The notes under the pieces are model-generated. The model searched no databases. It worked only from the letters and a program-made list of their open reading frames with translations, and had not been told where the DNA came from. Positions 48,737 through 57,003 of a DNA stretch of 64,000 nucleotides are shown in pieces. The stretch comes from Frateuria_A sp049727805 (GTDB taxonomy: Bacteria; Pseudomonadota; Gammaproteobacteria; Xanthomonadales; Rhodanobacteraceae). Location of the stretch: positions 18,994-82,993 of the forward strand of contig NZ_JBCNYA010000018.1 of assembly GCF_049727805.1 (NCBI RefSeq), in the 5' to 3' direction. The position numbers were made by a program, and so were the translations under genes. Position 1 is the stretch's first letter. The number at the start of each line of letters is the position of its first letter.

Positions 48737-49993
48737 ATGCGCCTCATCCGCCCGCTTGCCGACGCCCTGCGCTCACCGCTGCTGCCGTTCTGGCTGGTAA
48801 TCGCGCTGCTGCCGTTCGGGCGCAGCTCGGAACTGGGTACGCTGCTGTGCCTGCTCGGCACCCTCCTGCTGTTCGTGCGCCACCCGCACGCGCTGCAGGG
48901 ACACGCCGGCGCGCGCCTGTTGCTGGTGTTGCTGGCCTGCTACGTGGGCGCGGCGCTGCTGTCTTCGATCGATGCGGTGGCGCCCGGCAAGAGCTGGGGC
49001 AGCACGGCGGGCCTGCTGCGCTTCGTTCCGCTGGGGTTGTATGCCTGCTTCGCGCTGCGCCGGGAGTCCAGGCTGCGGGCGCTGTATGGCGCGGTGGCGA
49101 TCGTGATCGGCCTGTGGGGCGCCGATGCCTGGCTGCAGGCGCTCACCGGCTGGAGCCTGGGCGGACATGCCGAAGCCGAACGCATTTCCGGCATCTTCGG
49201 TGCGGACAACCTCAAGCTCGGTCCCACCCTGGCCGTGCTCGCGCCGTTCGCACTGTGGGCGGCGCGCGGGCGTTGGGGCCGGCCAGGCCTCGTGCTGGCT
49301 TTCCTGGCCTTGCTGGGGCCGGTGCTGCTGGCGGGCTCGCGCGCAGGCTGGCTCTGCTACGGCCTGGCCGGGCTCGCCTTCGCCTGGCGCGAGGCCGGCT
49401 CGGCGCGGCGCTTCCTGCCCTGGTTCGGCCTGGGCGGGCTGCTGGTGGTGCTGGCCGGCGCGCTGGCCTGGCAGACCTCGGGCCGTTTCCACGACCGGAT
49501 GGAGCGCACGCTGGCCGTGTTCGCCGGCGATCCGCAGGGGCTGGACGAGGCACTGACCGGCCGCCCGGCGATCTGGCGCGCCAGCGCGCGGATGATCGCC
49601 GACCACCCGTGGAACGGCGTGGGCGTGCGCGGCTTCCGCTACGCCTATCCGGATTACGCGCCGGCCAACGACCATTTCCTGGTCGCCGAGGCCTGCGGCG
49701 TGGGCGAGGGTGCCTGTCATGCACACCAGCTGGTGCTGGAAGTGCTGAGCGAGACCGGCACGCTCGGGCTGCTGCTGTGGCTGGCCGGCACTGTGCTGGC
49801 CTGCCGTGCCTGGCATCGGCGCGATGGACCCGAGCGTGCGCGGGCCTTTCCTGCCACGGTGGCGCTGGTCGTGATGCTGTTCCCGCTCAACACCCACCTG
49901 GCCTTCTATTCGGCCTGGTGGGGCCTGCTGTTCGCCTGGCTGCTGGGACTGTGGTGCGCGGCCCTGTACGTCGTGGAGGAAGGCGATGCGTGA
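48737..49993 (+). CDS. O-antigen ligase family membrane protein
   Basis: A 418-residue polytopic protein with about eleven or twelve helices and the Wzy_C/O-antigen ligase core: the long periplasmic loop holds RPAIWRASARMIADHPWNGVGVRGFRYAYP with the conserved Arg and the downstream HAHQLVLEVLSETG His motif. It could join O-antigen to the lipid A core (WaaL) or polymerise a glycan; the family does not separate these easily. The position between LPS glycosyltransferases favours WaaL. Its end overlaps the next gene by eight bases, so the two are coupled. A degraded family A-like repeat lies at about 48596-48640 upstream. Confidence 0.87.
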   Translation: MRLIRPLADALRSPLLPFWLVIALLPFGRSSELGTLLCLLGTLLLFVRHPHALQGHAGARLLLVLLACYVGAALLSSIDAVAPGKSWGSTAGLLRFVPLGLYACFALRRESRLRALYGAVAIVIGLWGADAWLQALTGWSLGGHAEAERISGIFGADNLKLGPTLAVLAPFALWAARGRWGRPGLVLAFLALLGPVLLAGSRAGWLCYGLAGLAFAWREAGSARRFLPWFGLGGLLVVLAGALAWQTSGRFHDRMERTLAVFAGDPQGLDEALTGRPAIWRASARMIADHPWNGVGVRGFRYAYPDYAPANDHFLVAEACGVGEGACHAHQLVLEVLSETGTLGLLLWLAGTVLACRAWHRRDGPERARAFPATVALVVMLFPLNTHLAFYSAWWGLLFAWLLGLWCAALYVVEEGDA

Positions 49994-50765
49994 GCCGTTG
50001 TCGGTGGTCGTCACCACGTACAACAACGAGGACACGCTGGACGCCTGCCTGGCCTCGGTGGGCTGGGCGGACGAGATCGTGGTGCTCGACTCGGGCTCGA
50101 CCGATGCCACCGCCGAGATCGCGCGTCGCCACGGCGCGCGCGTGCAGGTGCAGTCGTTCGCCGGCTACAGCACGCAGAAGCAGGCGGCGATCGACCTGGC
50201 CCGGCACCGCTGGGTGCTGCTGCTCGATTCGGACGAGGCATTGCCGCCGGGTGCCGTTGCAACCATCCAGCGCGCGCTCGAATCGCCCTCCTGCGCGGGC
50301 TACCAGCTATGGCGGCGCGAATGGGTGTTCTGGCGCTGGCAGTCGCCGCGCGCGCGGCTCAACCACTACGTGCGCCTGTTCGACCGCGAGCGTGCGCGCA
50401 TGAGCGGACACAGCGTGCACGAATCGGTGCACGTCGACGGACCGGTGGCCCGGCTGGAGGTGGTGCTCGACCATTACGGCGAGCCGGACATCGCCGGCCG
50501 CGTGGACAAGGCCAACCGCTATTCGTCATTGCAGGCGAAGGAGGATGCCCGTCGCCAGCGCGCCCGGCTGGGCTGGCGGCTGGTCGCCTATCCGACGATC
50601 GCGTTCCTGCGCTACTACCTCTTGCGCGGACACTGGCGCGCCGGCTGGGCGGGCTTCATCGCCGCGCGCGTGCACGCCTTCTACGCGTTCCTCAAGTACG
50701 CCAAGCTGCACGAGGCGCGCGTGCGTGCCGCACAGGGCGCGCCGCGCCATCCGCGTCAGCGGTAG
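49986..50765 (+). CDS. WaaE/KdtX-type glycosyltransferase family 2
   Basis: A 259-residue GT-A protein. It starts LSVVVTTYNNEDTLDACLASV and has the DSGSTDAT and WVLLLDSDEALPP (DxD) motifs, and the conserved basic region YQLWRREWVFWRW. WaaE-type enzymes add glucose or a similar sugar to an inner-core residue of LPS. It overlaps the O-antigen ligase gene at its start and the convergent lpxL-like gene by ten bases at its end. Confidence 0.9.
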   Translation: MREPLSVVVTTYNNEDTLDACLASVGWADEIVVLDSGSTDATAEIARRHGARVQVQSFAGYSTQKQAAIDLARHRWVLLLDSDEALPPGAVATIQRALESPSCAGYQLWRREWVFWRWQSPRARLNHYVRLFDRERARMSGHSVHESVHVDGPVARLEVVLDHYGEPDIAGRVDKANRYSSLQAKEDARRQRARLGWRLVAYPTIAFLRYYLLRGHWRAGWAGFIAARVHAFYAFLKYAKLHEARVRAAQGAPRHPRQR

Positions 50766-51667
50766 ACCTCCGGCGCGCCGGGTGGGCGTGTCTTGAAGCG
50801 CTTGTGCACCCACAGGTATTGCGCCGGCGCCACGCGCACCATCTGCTCGATGCTGGCGTTGACCTGCGCCGTGTCGGCCGCCGCATCGCCACCCATCGGC
50901 AGCGGCGCGCCCAGGCGCATCGCATAGCCGCCCTCGGGCAGGCGATGGTGGAAGAACGGGATCACCTGCGCCTGGCCCATGCGCGCCAGGTGGTGGGTCG
51001 CGGTGATGGTCGCCGCCGGCACGCCGAAGAACGGCACGAACACGCTTTCCTTGCTGCGCATGTCCTGGTCGGGCGCGTACCACACCGTGCCGCCGCCGCG
51101 CAGGTACTTCACCGTGCCGCGGATGTCGTCCTTCTCGAACATCGCCGCCGCGTAGTGCAGCCGCGCGCGCAGCACGGTCCACTCGAACACCGCCGAGTCC
51201 ATGCGCCGGTACATGCCGGCAATCGGGATGCGTCGCGAGATCAGCCGCGCGCACAGCTCCAGATGCGAGAAATGCCCGCCCACCAGCAGCACGCCCTGGC
51301 CCTGCGCGCGTGCCGCCTCCAGGTGTTCCAGGCCTTCGACCCGGGTCGGGATGCGTGCGATCGCCCGGTTCGAGCCCATCCAGCCCAGCGCGAACTCCAC
51401 CAGCATCAGGCCGATGTCGGTCAGGTGCGCATCGACCAGAGCAGCCTGCGACTTCGCGTCCAGCTCCGGAAAACACAGCGCGATGTTCGCCTCGGCGATG
51501 CCGCGCCGGCGCGAGGGCACGTGGCGGATCAGTGCGCCGAGCAGCCTGCCCAGCCCCATCAGCAGCGGATAGGGCAGGCGCGCGATCAGCCAGATGACGC
51601 CCACGCCAAGCCAGGCAGGCCAGTGGCGCGGAGCGAGCAGCGAAGGATCGAAGGAAGGGCGGGGCAT
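50756..51667 (-). CDS. lpxL: Lipid A lauroyl acyltransferase (LpxL/HtrB family)
   Basis: Adds a secondary acyl chain to Kdo2-lipid IVA. The 303-residue protein has one N-terminal membrane helix (about 18-42) and the acyltransferase motif HFSHLE (HX4E, about residue 134), followed by GMYRRMDSAVFEWTV and DQDMRSKESVFVPFFGV, which are standard. The start at MPRPSFDPSL (51667) fits the family; a start at 51676 is possible. It lies opposite waaA and between the LPS glycosyltransferase genes, an unusual orientation but the right pathway. lpxL versus lpxM cannot be settled by sequence alone. Confidence 0.9.
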   Translation of the reverse strand: MPRPSFDPSLLAPRHWPAWLGVGVIWLIARLPYPLLMGLGRLLGALIRHVPSRRRGIAEANIALCFPELDAKSQAALVDAHLTDIGLMLVEFALGWMGSNRAIARIPTRVEGLEHLEAARAQGQGVLLVGGHFSHLELCARLISRRIPIAGMYRRMDSAVFEWTVLRARLHYAAAMFEKDDIRGTVKYLRGGGTVWYAPDQDMRSKESVFVPFFGVPAATITATHHLARMGQAQVIPFFHHRLPEGGYAMRLGAPLPMGGDAAADTAQVNASIEQMVRVAPAQYLWVHKRFKTRPPGAPEVYR

Positions 51668-51857
51668 GCCGGGCATCCGGGGGATTGTACGGGCTCCGGG
51701 GCCCTGTCCCCTCCGGAATGAGGAGGCGGGCTCGCGGGAATGCATCGGCCGTCGTCTTCCCCGCAGCCCTGGTCTCCTCGCTCCGGCGCCTTCCGGGAAG
51801 GGGAGCGAGCAAGGGCACGGCCTATACTTCCCGCCATTCCTCCCGGCTGGCCTCCCG

Positions 51858-53120
51858 TTGCGCTACCTCTACACCTTCGTGATGTACCTGGCGACGCCGC
51901 TGATCGTGCTGCGCCTGCTGATCCGTGGCGCGCGCTACGGCAATTACCATCGGCGCTGGCCGGAGCGTTTCGGCCTGTTCCAGAAGCCGGAATTCAGCGG
52001 CAGCCTGTGGGTGCATGCGGTGTCGGTGGGCGAGGTCAATGCGGCCGAACCGCTGATCAAGGCGCTTCGGCGCGACTACCCCAATGCGCCGCTGGTGGTC
52101 ACCACCGTGACGCCGACCGGTTCGGCGCGCGTGCACCAGCTGTTCGGCGACAGCGTGTTCCACGTCTACCTGCCCTACGACCTGCCGTTCGCGGTGCACC
52201 GCTTCCTCAAGCGGGTACGGCCGCGGCTGGCGCTGATCGTGGAAACGGAGATCTGGCCGAACCTGTACTTCGCCTGCCGGCATCGGGGCATCCCCCTGAT
52301 GATCGTCAATGCGCGCCTGTCCGAGCGCTCGATGCGCGGCTACCGCCCGTTGCTGCCGCTGGTGCGCGCGGCCTTGCGCAGCGTGCGCCAGATCGCCGCG
52401 CAGTCGCGCACCGACGCGGCGCGTTACCGACTGCTGGGCGCCGAGCCCTCGCAACTGGTGGTCAGCGGCAACCTGAAGTTCGACATGCCGGTGCCCGACG
52501 GCGCAGTGGACAAGGGCGCGGCGTTGCGCGCGCAGTGGGGCCCGCGGCGCCCGGTATGGATCGCGGCCAGCACGCACGAGGGCGAGGAACTGGCGGTGCT
52601 CGAGGCGCACCTCGACGTCCTGCGGCGCTTGCCCGACGCGTTGCTGCTGATCGCGCCGCGGCATCCGGAGCGTTTCAAGCTGGTGGAGCACTCGGCGCGC
52701 AGCCTTGGCTTTTCCGTGGCCACGCGCAGCGTCGAGCGCGTGCCGGGCGCGCACCAGGTATTCGTGATCGACGCGATGGGCGAATTGATGCCGTTCTACG
52801 CGGCTTCCGACCTGGCCTTCGTCGGCGGCAGCCTGGTGCCGATCGGCGGGCACAACGTACTGGAGCCGGCCGCGCTGGCGCGACCGGTGCTGGTCGGCCC
52901 GCATACCTTCAATTTCGAGGAGATCACCCTCACGCTGATCCGCGAGGGCGGCGCCAGCCGCGTGGCGCAGGTGGACCAGCTCGGCCACGACGTGCTCGCT
53001 CTGCTGCGCGACGAGCGCCAGCGCGAGCGCATGGGAAAGCACGCACGGCGAGTGTTCGACAGCGAGCGCGGTGCGGTGGGGCGGGTGATGGAGCTTATCG
53101 ACCGCGTCCTGGAGGAGTAG
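51858..53120 (+). CDS. waaA: 3-deoxy-D-manno-octulosonic acid (KDO) transferase WaaA
   Basis: Transfers KDO from CMP-KDO to lipid IVA. The 420-residue protein aligns from its first residues with E. coli WaaA: RYLYTFVMYLATPLIVLRLL matches the membrane anchor, and HAVSVGEVNAAEPL, TVTPTGSARV, ETEIWPNL and GGSLVPIGGHNVLEPAA are signature motifs. I choose a TTG at 51858 because the anchor begins there; the ATG at 51882 would remove eight residues of it. The opposite lpxL-like gene starts 190 bases away, and the intervening DNA holds a degraded GC-rich repeat but no ORF. Confidence 0.94.
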   Translation: MRYLYTFVMYLATPLIVLRLLIRGARYGNYHRRWPERFGLFQKPEFSGSLWVHAVSVGEVNAAEPLIKALRRDYPNAPLVVTTVTPTGSARVHQLFGDSVFHVYLPYDLPFAVHRFLKRVRPRLALIVETEIWPNLYFACRHRGIPLMIVNARLSERSMRGYRPLLPLVRAALRSVRQIAAQSRTDAARYRLLGAEPSQLVVSGNLKFDMPVPDGAVDKGAALRAQWGPRRPVWIAASTHEGEELAVLEAHLDVLRRLPDALLLIAPRHPERFKLVEHSARSLGFSVATRSVERVPGAHQVFVIDAMGELMPFYAASDLAFVGGSLVPIGGHNVLEPAALARPVLVGPHTFNFEEITLTLIREGGASRVAQVDQLGHDVLALLRDERQRERMGKHARRVFDSERGAVGRVMELIDRVLEE

Positions 53121-53136
53121 CGCGGTGGGAGAAGCC

Positions 53137-53162
53137 GTTCCCCCGGCCGGCGCCGGGGGAAC
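53137..53162. terminator. Hairpin between convergent waaA and tolC
   Basis: GTTCCCCCGGC (53137-53147) pairs with GCCGGGGGAAC (53152-53162). There is no T run, but a perfect 11-bp stem between convergent genes suggests termination or transcript protection. Confidence 0.6.
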
Positions 53163-53172
53163 GCTGAGCCGC

Positions 53173-54513
53173 TTACTGCAGCAGCGCGTTGACCGCTTCG
53201 ATGTCCTTCACGTCGATCGTGCCGGCCGCCTGCTTCAGCTGCAGCTGGTCCAGGATCAGCGCGTGGCGCGATTGCGAGTAGCTGCTCTCGGCCTGGGTCA
53301 GGGTCTGGATCGCGTTCAGCACGTTGAGCATGGTCTGCGTGCCCACGTCGAAGCCGGCGCGGGTCGCTTCCAGCGCCTTCTGGCCCGACTCGACCGAAGC
53401 CTTGTTGGCCTCGACCTGGCTGATGCCGGCGATCACCGAGCGGTAGAAGTTGAGCGTGTCGCGGGTGACCTGGCGGCGCTGCGCTTCCAGCGAATCCTCG
53501 GCGGCGTCACGCTCGTAGATCGACTGGCGCACCCGCGACTGCGTGGCGAAGCCGGAGAAGATCGGCACGGTCAGGGTGATGCCCACGGTGGTGCCGTAGC
53601 GGCCGTTGGAGGCGGCGAAGGCACCGGGTCGGTTCTCCAGCCAGTTGGCCGAGGTGCCGCGGCTGACCGAGGCGTTGATCGTCGGCAGGTGGCCGGCACG
53701 CGCGGCGTTGACGCTGTGCGAGGCCGCTTCGACGTTGTACTGCTGCGCCGCCACGTTGGGGTTGCTCTTGAGCGCTTCGGTCACCCAGGCGTTCGGATCG
53801 GCCGGCTTGGGCGCCACCATCGGCAGGTCGTCGCGCAGTTTCTTGAGGTCGCCGACCGGCTTGCCGGTGATCTGCGCCAGCGCCTCGCGCGCGTCGTTGA
53901 GCGCGTTGTTCGCGGCGACCGTCTGCGCCTTGGCCAACTCGTAGTAGGACTTGGCCTGGTAGACGTCGGTCACCGCCGACAGGCCCACGTTGAAGCGCTG
54001 CTCGGCCTGCTCGTAGGACTGCCGGAAGGCGTCCTCGTTGGCTTTGGCGTAGGCCAGTTCGTCCTGACTGGTGAGCACGCCGAAGTAGGCGGCCGTCACG
54101 CGCACGAACAGCTCCTGCAACGCGGCGTTGTACTGCGCGTCCTGTGCCTCGGACTGCGACTCGGCGGCGTGCAGGTTGGCGATCTTGCTGAGGTCCAGGA
54201 TGGTCTGGCTCAGTTCCAGCGACTCGTCGCGGCTGCGCAGGTGCCCGGCGTTGATCGGCGCGCCACCTGTCGTGGTGGTCTGCGTGTCGGCGCCGCTGGA
54301 CTGGCTGAAGGTGGCGCGGCCGGACAATTCCGGCAGCAGCGTGGCGCGGGCCTGGGTCACGCCCTCGCCCACCGACAGGCGCGTCGCCTCCGCCTGCGAC
54401 AGCACCGGGTCATTGGCGCGCGCTTGGCGGTAGGCATCCATCAGGTCCTCGCCGTGGCCGGGCAGCGAGACTGCCGACAGGGCCAGGGCCAGGGTCAGAA
54501 GCTTCAAGCGCAT
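53173..54513 (-). CDS. tolC: TolC family outer-membrane channel
   Basis: A 446-residue outer-membrane efflux duct with signal peptide (about 1-20, ending GHGEDL) and two OEP domains; RANDPVLSQAEATRLSVGEGVTQARATLLPEL and VPIFSGFATQSRVRQSIYERDAAEDSLEAQRR are typical of TolC itself (E. coli TolC 493). It would pair with RND, MFS or ABC exporters and type I secretion systems. It starts at 54513, directly after pcm and in the same direction, an order also seen in xanthomonads. The end of the reading frame is 11 bases from the waaA/tolC hairpin. Confidence 0.94.
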   Translation of the reverse strand: MRLKLLTLALALSAVSLPGHGEDLMDAYRQARANDPVLSQAEATRLSVGEGVTQARATLLPELSGRATFSQSSGADTQTTTTGGAPINAGHLRSRDESLELSQTILDLSKIANLHAAESQSEAQDAQYNAALQELFVRVTAAYFGVLTSQDELAYAKANEDAFRQSYEQAEQRFNVGLSAVTDVYQAKSYYELAKAQTVAANNALNDAREALAQITGKPVGDLKKLRDDLPMVAPKPADPNAWVTEALKSNPNVAAQQYNVEAASHSVNAARAGHLPTINASVSRGTSANWLENRPGAFAASNGRYGTTVGITLTVPIFSGFATQSRVRQSIYERDAAEDSLEAQRRQVTRDTLNFYRSVIAGISQVEANKASVESGQKALEATRAGFDVGTQTMLNVLNAIQTLTQAESSYSQSRHALILDQLQLKQAAGTIDVKDIEAVNALLQ

Positions 54514-54544
54514 CGTGGGTTGCCTCATGCAATCGATTGGGAGA

Positions 54545-55204
54545 TTAGAAAACGAAACGCCGGGGGGGCTCGGCGTGGAGCAGGTACGGCAGGTCGGTCT
54601 CGAACAGGTAGTCCTCGCGGTAACCGCCGGCACCGGCCTGGGTCAGCAGCACCGCCTGTTGCGCGGGTGATTCGCCGCGGATGGCCAGCAGCCGGCCGCC
54701 CGGCTTGAGCCAGCCGAGGAAGCGCTGCGGGACCTGCCACACCGCGCCGGTCACCACGATGGCGTCGAACTGTTCCTGCGGCTGCCAGTCCTGCATCGCA
54801 TCGGCGGTGACCAGGCTGGCGTTGGCGACACCGGCCGCCTCCAGGCGCGGCTGCGCGGCGGCGGTGAAATCGCCATGCACGTCCACGCTGGTCACGTGCG
54901 CGGCGAGCTTGGCCATGCAGGCGGTAAGGAAGCCCGAACCGGTGCCGATCTCCAGCACGCGGTCGGTGGGCTTGAGGTCCAGCGCCTGCAGCACGCGTCC
55001 CTCGATCACCGGCTTCATCATCACCTGGCCGTGGCCGATCGGCAGGCAGGCGTCGGCGAACGCCAGGCGGCGATGCGCCGGCGCCACGAAATCCTCGCGG
55101 CGCACCTGCGCCAGCGCATCGAGCACACGCACATCGAGCACGTCCCAGGGGCGCACCTGGTTCTCGACCATGTTCTGCCGTGCCTGTTCGAAATTCATCG
55201 CCAT
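54545..55204 (-). CDS. Protein-L-isoaspartate O-methyltransferase family protein
   Basis: A 219-residue SAM-dependent methyltransferase. RPWDVLDVRVLDALAQVRREDFVAP, GHGQVMMKPVIEGRVLQALD and the SAM motif RVLEIGTGSGFLTACMAKL match Pcm, which repairs isoaspartyl residues in aged proteins. In this xanthomonad-type branch the enzyme lies just before tolC and the usual surE/pcm/nlpD order is absent, so the physiological substrate may differ. The start at 55204 or the Met two codons later are both possible. The two genes read as one operon. Confidence 0.86.
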   Translation of the reverse strand: MAMNFEQARQNMVENQVRPWDVLDVRVLDALAQVRREDFVAPAHRRLAFADACLPIGHGQVMMKPVIEGRVLQALDLKPTDRVLEIGTGSGFLTACMAKLAAHVTSVDVHGDFTAAAQPRLEAAGVANASLVTADAMQDWQPQEQFDAIVVTGAVWQVPQRFLGWLKPGGRLLAIRGESPAQQAVLLTQAGAGGYREDYLFETDLPYLLHAEPPRRFVF

Positions 55205-55350
55205 GGTCTTACGTCCGCAAGAATCAAAAAGATCAAAAGGATAAGCGTTCGGAGGCCGCCGCGACAGTGCGTTTAGCCTGCGGCCTGGAGGCGGGTGCCC
55301 GAAGTGCCGGAAGTCATCGCGCCGGATTGACGGAAGTCATGCGTGGCGCG

Positions 55351-55364
55351 GTGTCCGCGGACAC
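55351..55364. promoter_or_regulatory. Perfect 14-bp palindrome in pcm/TetR divergent region
   Basis: GTGTCCGCGGACAC lies 147 bases upstream of the pcm start and 186 bases upstream of the TetR gene. It could be an operator for the TetR protein. The rest of the 345-base gap holds the TetR promoter and no ORF. Confidence 0.4.
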
Positions 55365-55472
55365 TCGCGCCTGCCGCACGGGCGGCCTCAACCCGGCTGG
55401 ACCGCCCGTGGCGGTACACTGCGCTCAAGGAATGCCCCGCAGCGGTCGAAGACATGCTCACTTCCAAGGGAA

Positions 55473-55501
55473 CTGGAAATAATTGAACCGATCCGTATAA
55501 T
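55473..55501 (+). promoter_or_regulatory. Predicted promoter of the TetR-family gene
   Basis: A perfect TATAAT (55496-55501) stands 17 bases after a weak CTGGAA. It is AT-rich against the surrounding GC-rich DNA, and lies about 50 bases before the start codon. Confidence 0.6.
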
Positions 55502-55549
55502 AAAGTTCTTCGCTCGTCCTGTGAAGCCGCTCCCGTCCAAGGTGTCACC

Positions 55550-56200
55550 ATGAATTGTCCCGCCCACGCCAAGACTCCCGGTCCCGGTCGCCCGAAGGAC
55601 ATGGAGAAGCGCGCGGCGATCCTGGAGGCGGCCAAGGCGCTGTTCATCCGCAATGCCTTCGCCGGCACCAGCATGGACGCGGTGGCGGCCGAGGCGGGCG
55701 TATCCAAGCTCACCGTCTACAGCCACTTCGGCGACAAGGACAACCTCTTCCGCGAAGTGATCCGCGCCCGCGTGCAGGACCTGCTGCCGGAGGAGACCTA
55801 CCACTTCGATCCGCGCGAGGACATCGCCGACACGCTGCTGCGCGTGGCGCTGACCCACGCGAAGCTCGACTGCAACGCCGAAACCGTCGGCACCTTCCGC
55901 GCGATCCTTTCCGACTGCCGCCAGGGCAATCCCCGCTATGGCCGGCTGATGTGGGAAGAGGGCGCCACCCGTACGCATGGCCTGATGGAACGCCTGCTGC
56001 AGCAGGCGGTTGACGCCGGCAAGCTTGAGATCGACGACGTGCCGCGCGCCTGCGTGCAGTTCCTCACGCTGATCAAGGGCAACCTGATGATGCGGCAGAT
56101 GTTCGGCTGCTGCGAATGCCCGGACAGCTACGCCGCCGAGATCGAGGCGACCGCCCGCTCGGGCGTGAAGATGTTCCTGCGCGCCTACCTGCCGCGCTGA
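55550..56200 (+). CDS. TetR/AcrR family transcriptional regulator
   Basis: The 216-residue protein has an N-terminal TetR helix-turn-helix (about 20-66: KRAAILEAAKALFIRNAFAGTSMDAVAAEAGVSKLTVYSHFGDKDNLF) and a C-terminal ligand-binding domain of the AefR-like type (TVGTFRAILSDCRQGNP). The C-terminal half has clustered cysteines (MFGCCECPD) that could sense oxidants or metals. It is divergent from pcm-tolC, so it may control the efflux channel. The N-terminal tail before the HTH is Cys/Pro-rich. Confidence 0.92.
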   Translation: MNCPAHAKTPGPGRPKDMEKRAAILEAAKALFIRNAFAGTSMDAVAAEAGVSKLTVYSHFGDKDNLFREVIRARVQDLLPEETYHFDPREDIADTLLRVALTHAKLDCNAETVGTFRAILSDCRQGNPRYGRLMWEEGATRTHGLMERLLQQAVDAGKLEIDDVPRACVQFLTLIKGNLMMRQMFGCCECPDSYAAEIEATARSGVKMFLRAYLPR

Positions 56201-56208
56201 GGACATGG

Positions 56209-56265
56209 GTGGGCTTCAGCCCGCCGTCGAACCTGCCGGCATGATCCAAGTGGGCTGAAGCCCAC
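56209..56265. repeat. Inverted pair of GGGCTTCAGCCC-type palindromic repeats
   Basis: GTGGGCTTCAGCCCGCC (56209-56225) and GTGGGCTGAAGCCCAC (56250-56265) face each other, a small BIME-like element between the TetR and ferritin-like genes. A closely similar pair ends the window at 63949-64000. Confidence 0.75.
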
Positions 56266-56352
56266 GCGACGGAACCCCGCCGCCCTCGCTTCACCATGGT
56301 TTCGCGCCGCCGCCACTAGCCTGCCCCGGGTCGCCACCACCGAGGGACAGAC

Positions 56353-56958
56353 ATGGCAAACAAGCCGTTCCTGACCGATATCGAAGCCATCCGCAAGCGC
56401 GCCCGCGAGCACATCGACCAGGGCGCGATCACCGCCGGCTACAGCGCCGACCGCGAGACCGTGATCAAGCTGCTCAACGAGGCGCTGGCCACCGAGATCG
56501 TCTGCACGCTGCGCTACAAGTACCACTACTACATGGCCTCGGGGATCAACTCGCAGGCGGTCAAGGCGGAGTTCCTCGAGCACGCGCAGCAGGAACAGGA
56601 ACATGCCGACCGCATCGCCGAGCGCATCACGCAGCTCGACGGCAAACCGAACTTCAACCCTGACGGCCTGGTCAGCCGCGCCCACGCCGACTATGCCGAG
56701 GGCGTGGACCTGGTCGACATGATCAAGGAAGACCTGGTGGCCGAGCGCATCGCCATCGACACCTACCGCGCCATCGTCGAGTACATCGGCGGCGACGACC
56801 CGACCACCCGCCGCGTCATGGAGGAAGTGCTGGCACAGGAAGAGGAACACGCCGAGGACATGGCGACCCTGCTCGAGCAGCTCGGCAAGAAGGGCGAGCC
56901 GGCACGGCCGGCGCAGATGAAGACCCAGGCCGGTCCGCGCACCGGCCGCGCGCACTGA
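56353..56958 (+). CDS. Ferritin-like diiron protein (bacterioferritin/Dps-type)
   Basis: A 201-residue four-helix protein. Helix segments contain EALATEIVCTLRYKYHYYM, the ExxH-type EQEHADRIAERI, VAERIAIDTYR and the closing EEVLAQEEEHAEDM, so two E/ExxH iron-binding halves are visible. It should store iron or protect DNA against iron-driven oxidation. The N-terminal 50 residues and the C-terminal tail (KGEPARPAQMKT...) are extensions relative to classic bacterioferritin. GAGGGACAG precedes the ATG. No operon partner. Confidence 0.87.
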   Translation: MANKPFLTDIEAIRKRAREHIDQGAITAGYSADRETVIKLLNEALATEIVCTLRYKYHYYMASGINSQAVKAEFLEHAQQEQEHADRIAERITQLDGKPNFNPDGLVSRAHADYAEGVDLVDMIKEDLVAERIAIDTYRAIVEYIGGDDPTTRRVMEEVLAQEEEHAEDMATLLEQLGKKGEPARPAQMKTQAGPRTGRAH

Positions 56959-57003
56959 TCCGGTCGGGCGCCCGACCATGCGGGCGCCCGGGGCGGCTCG
57001 CCG

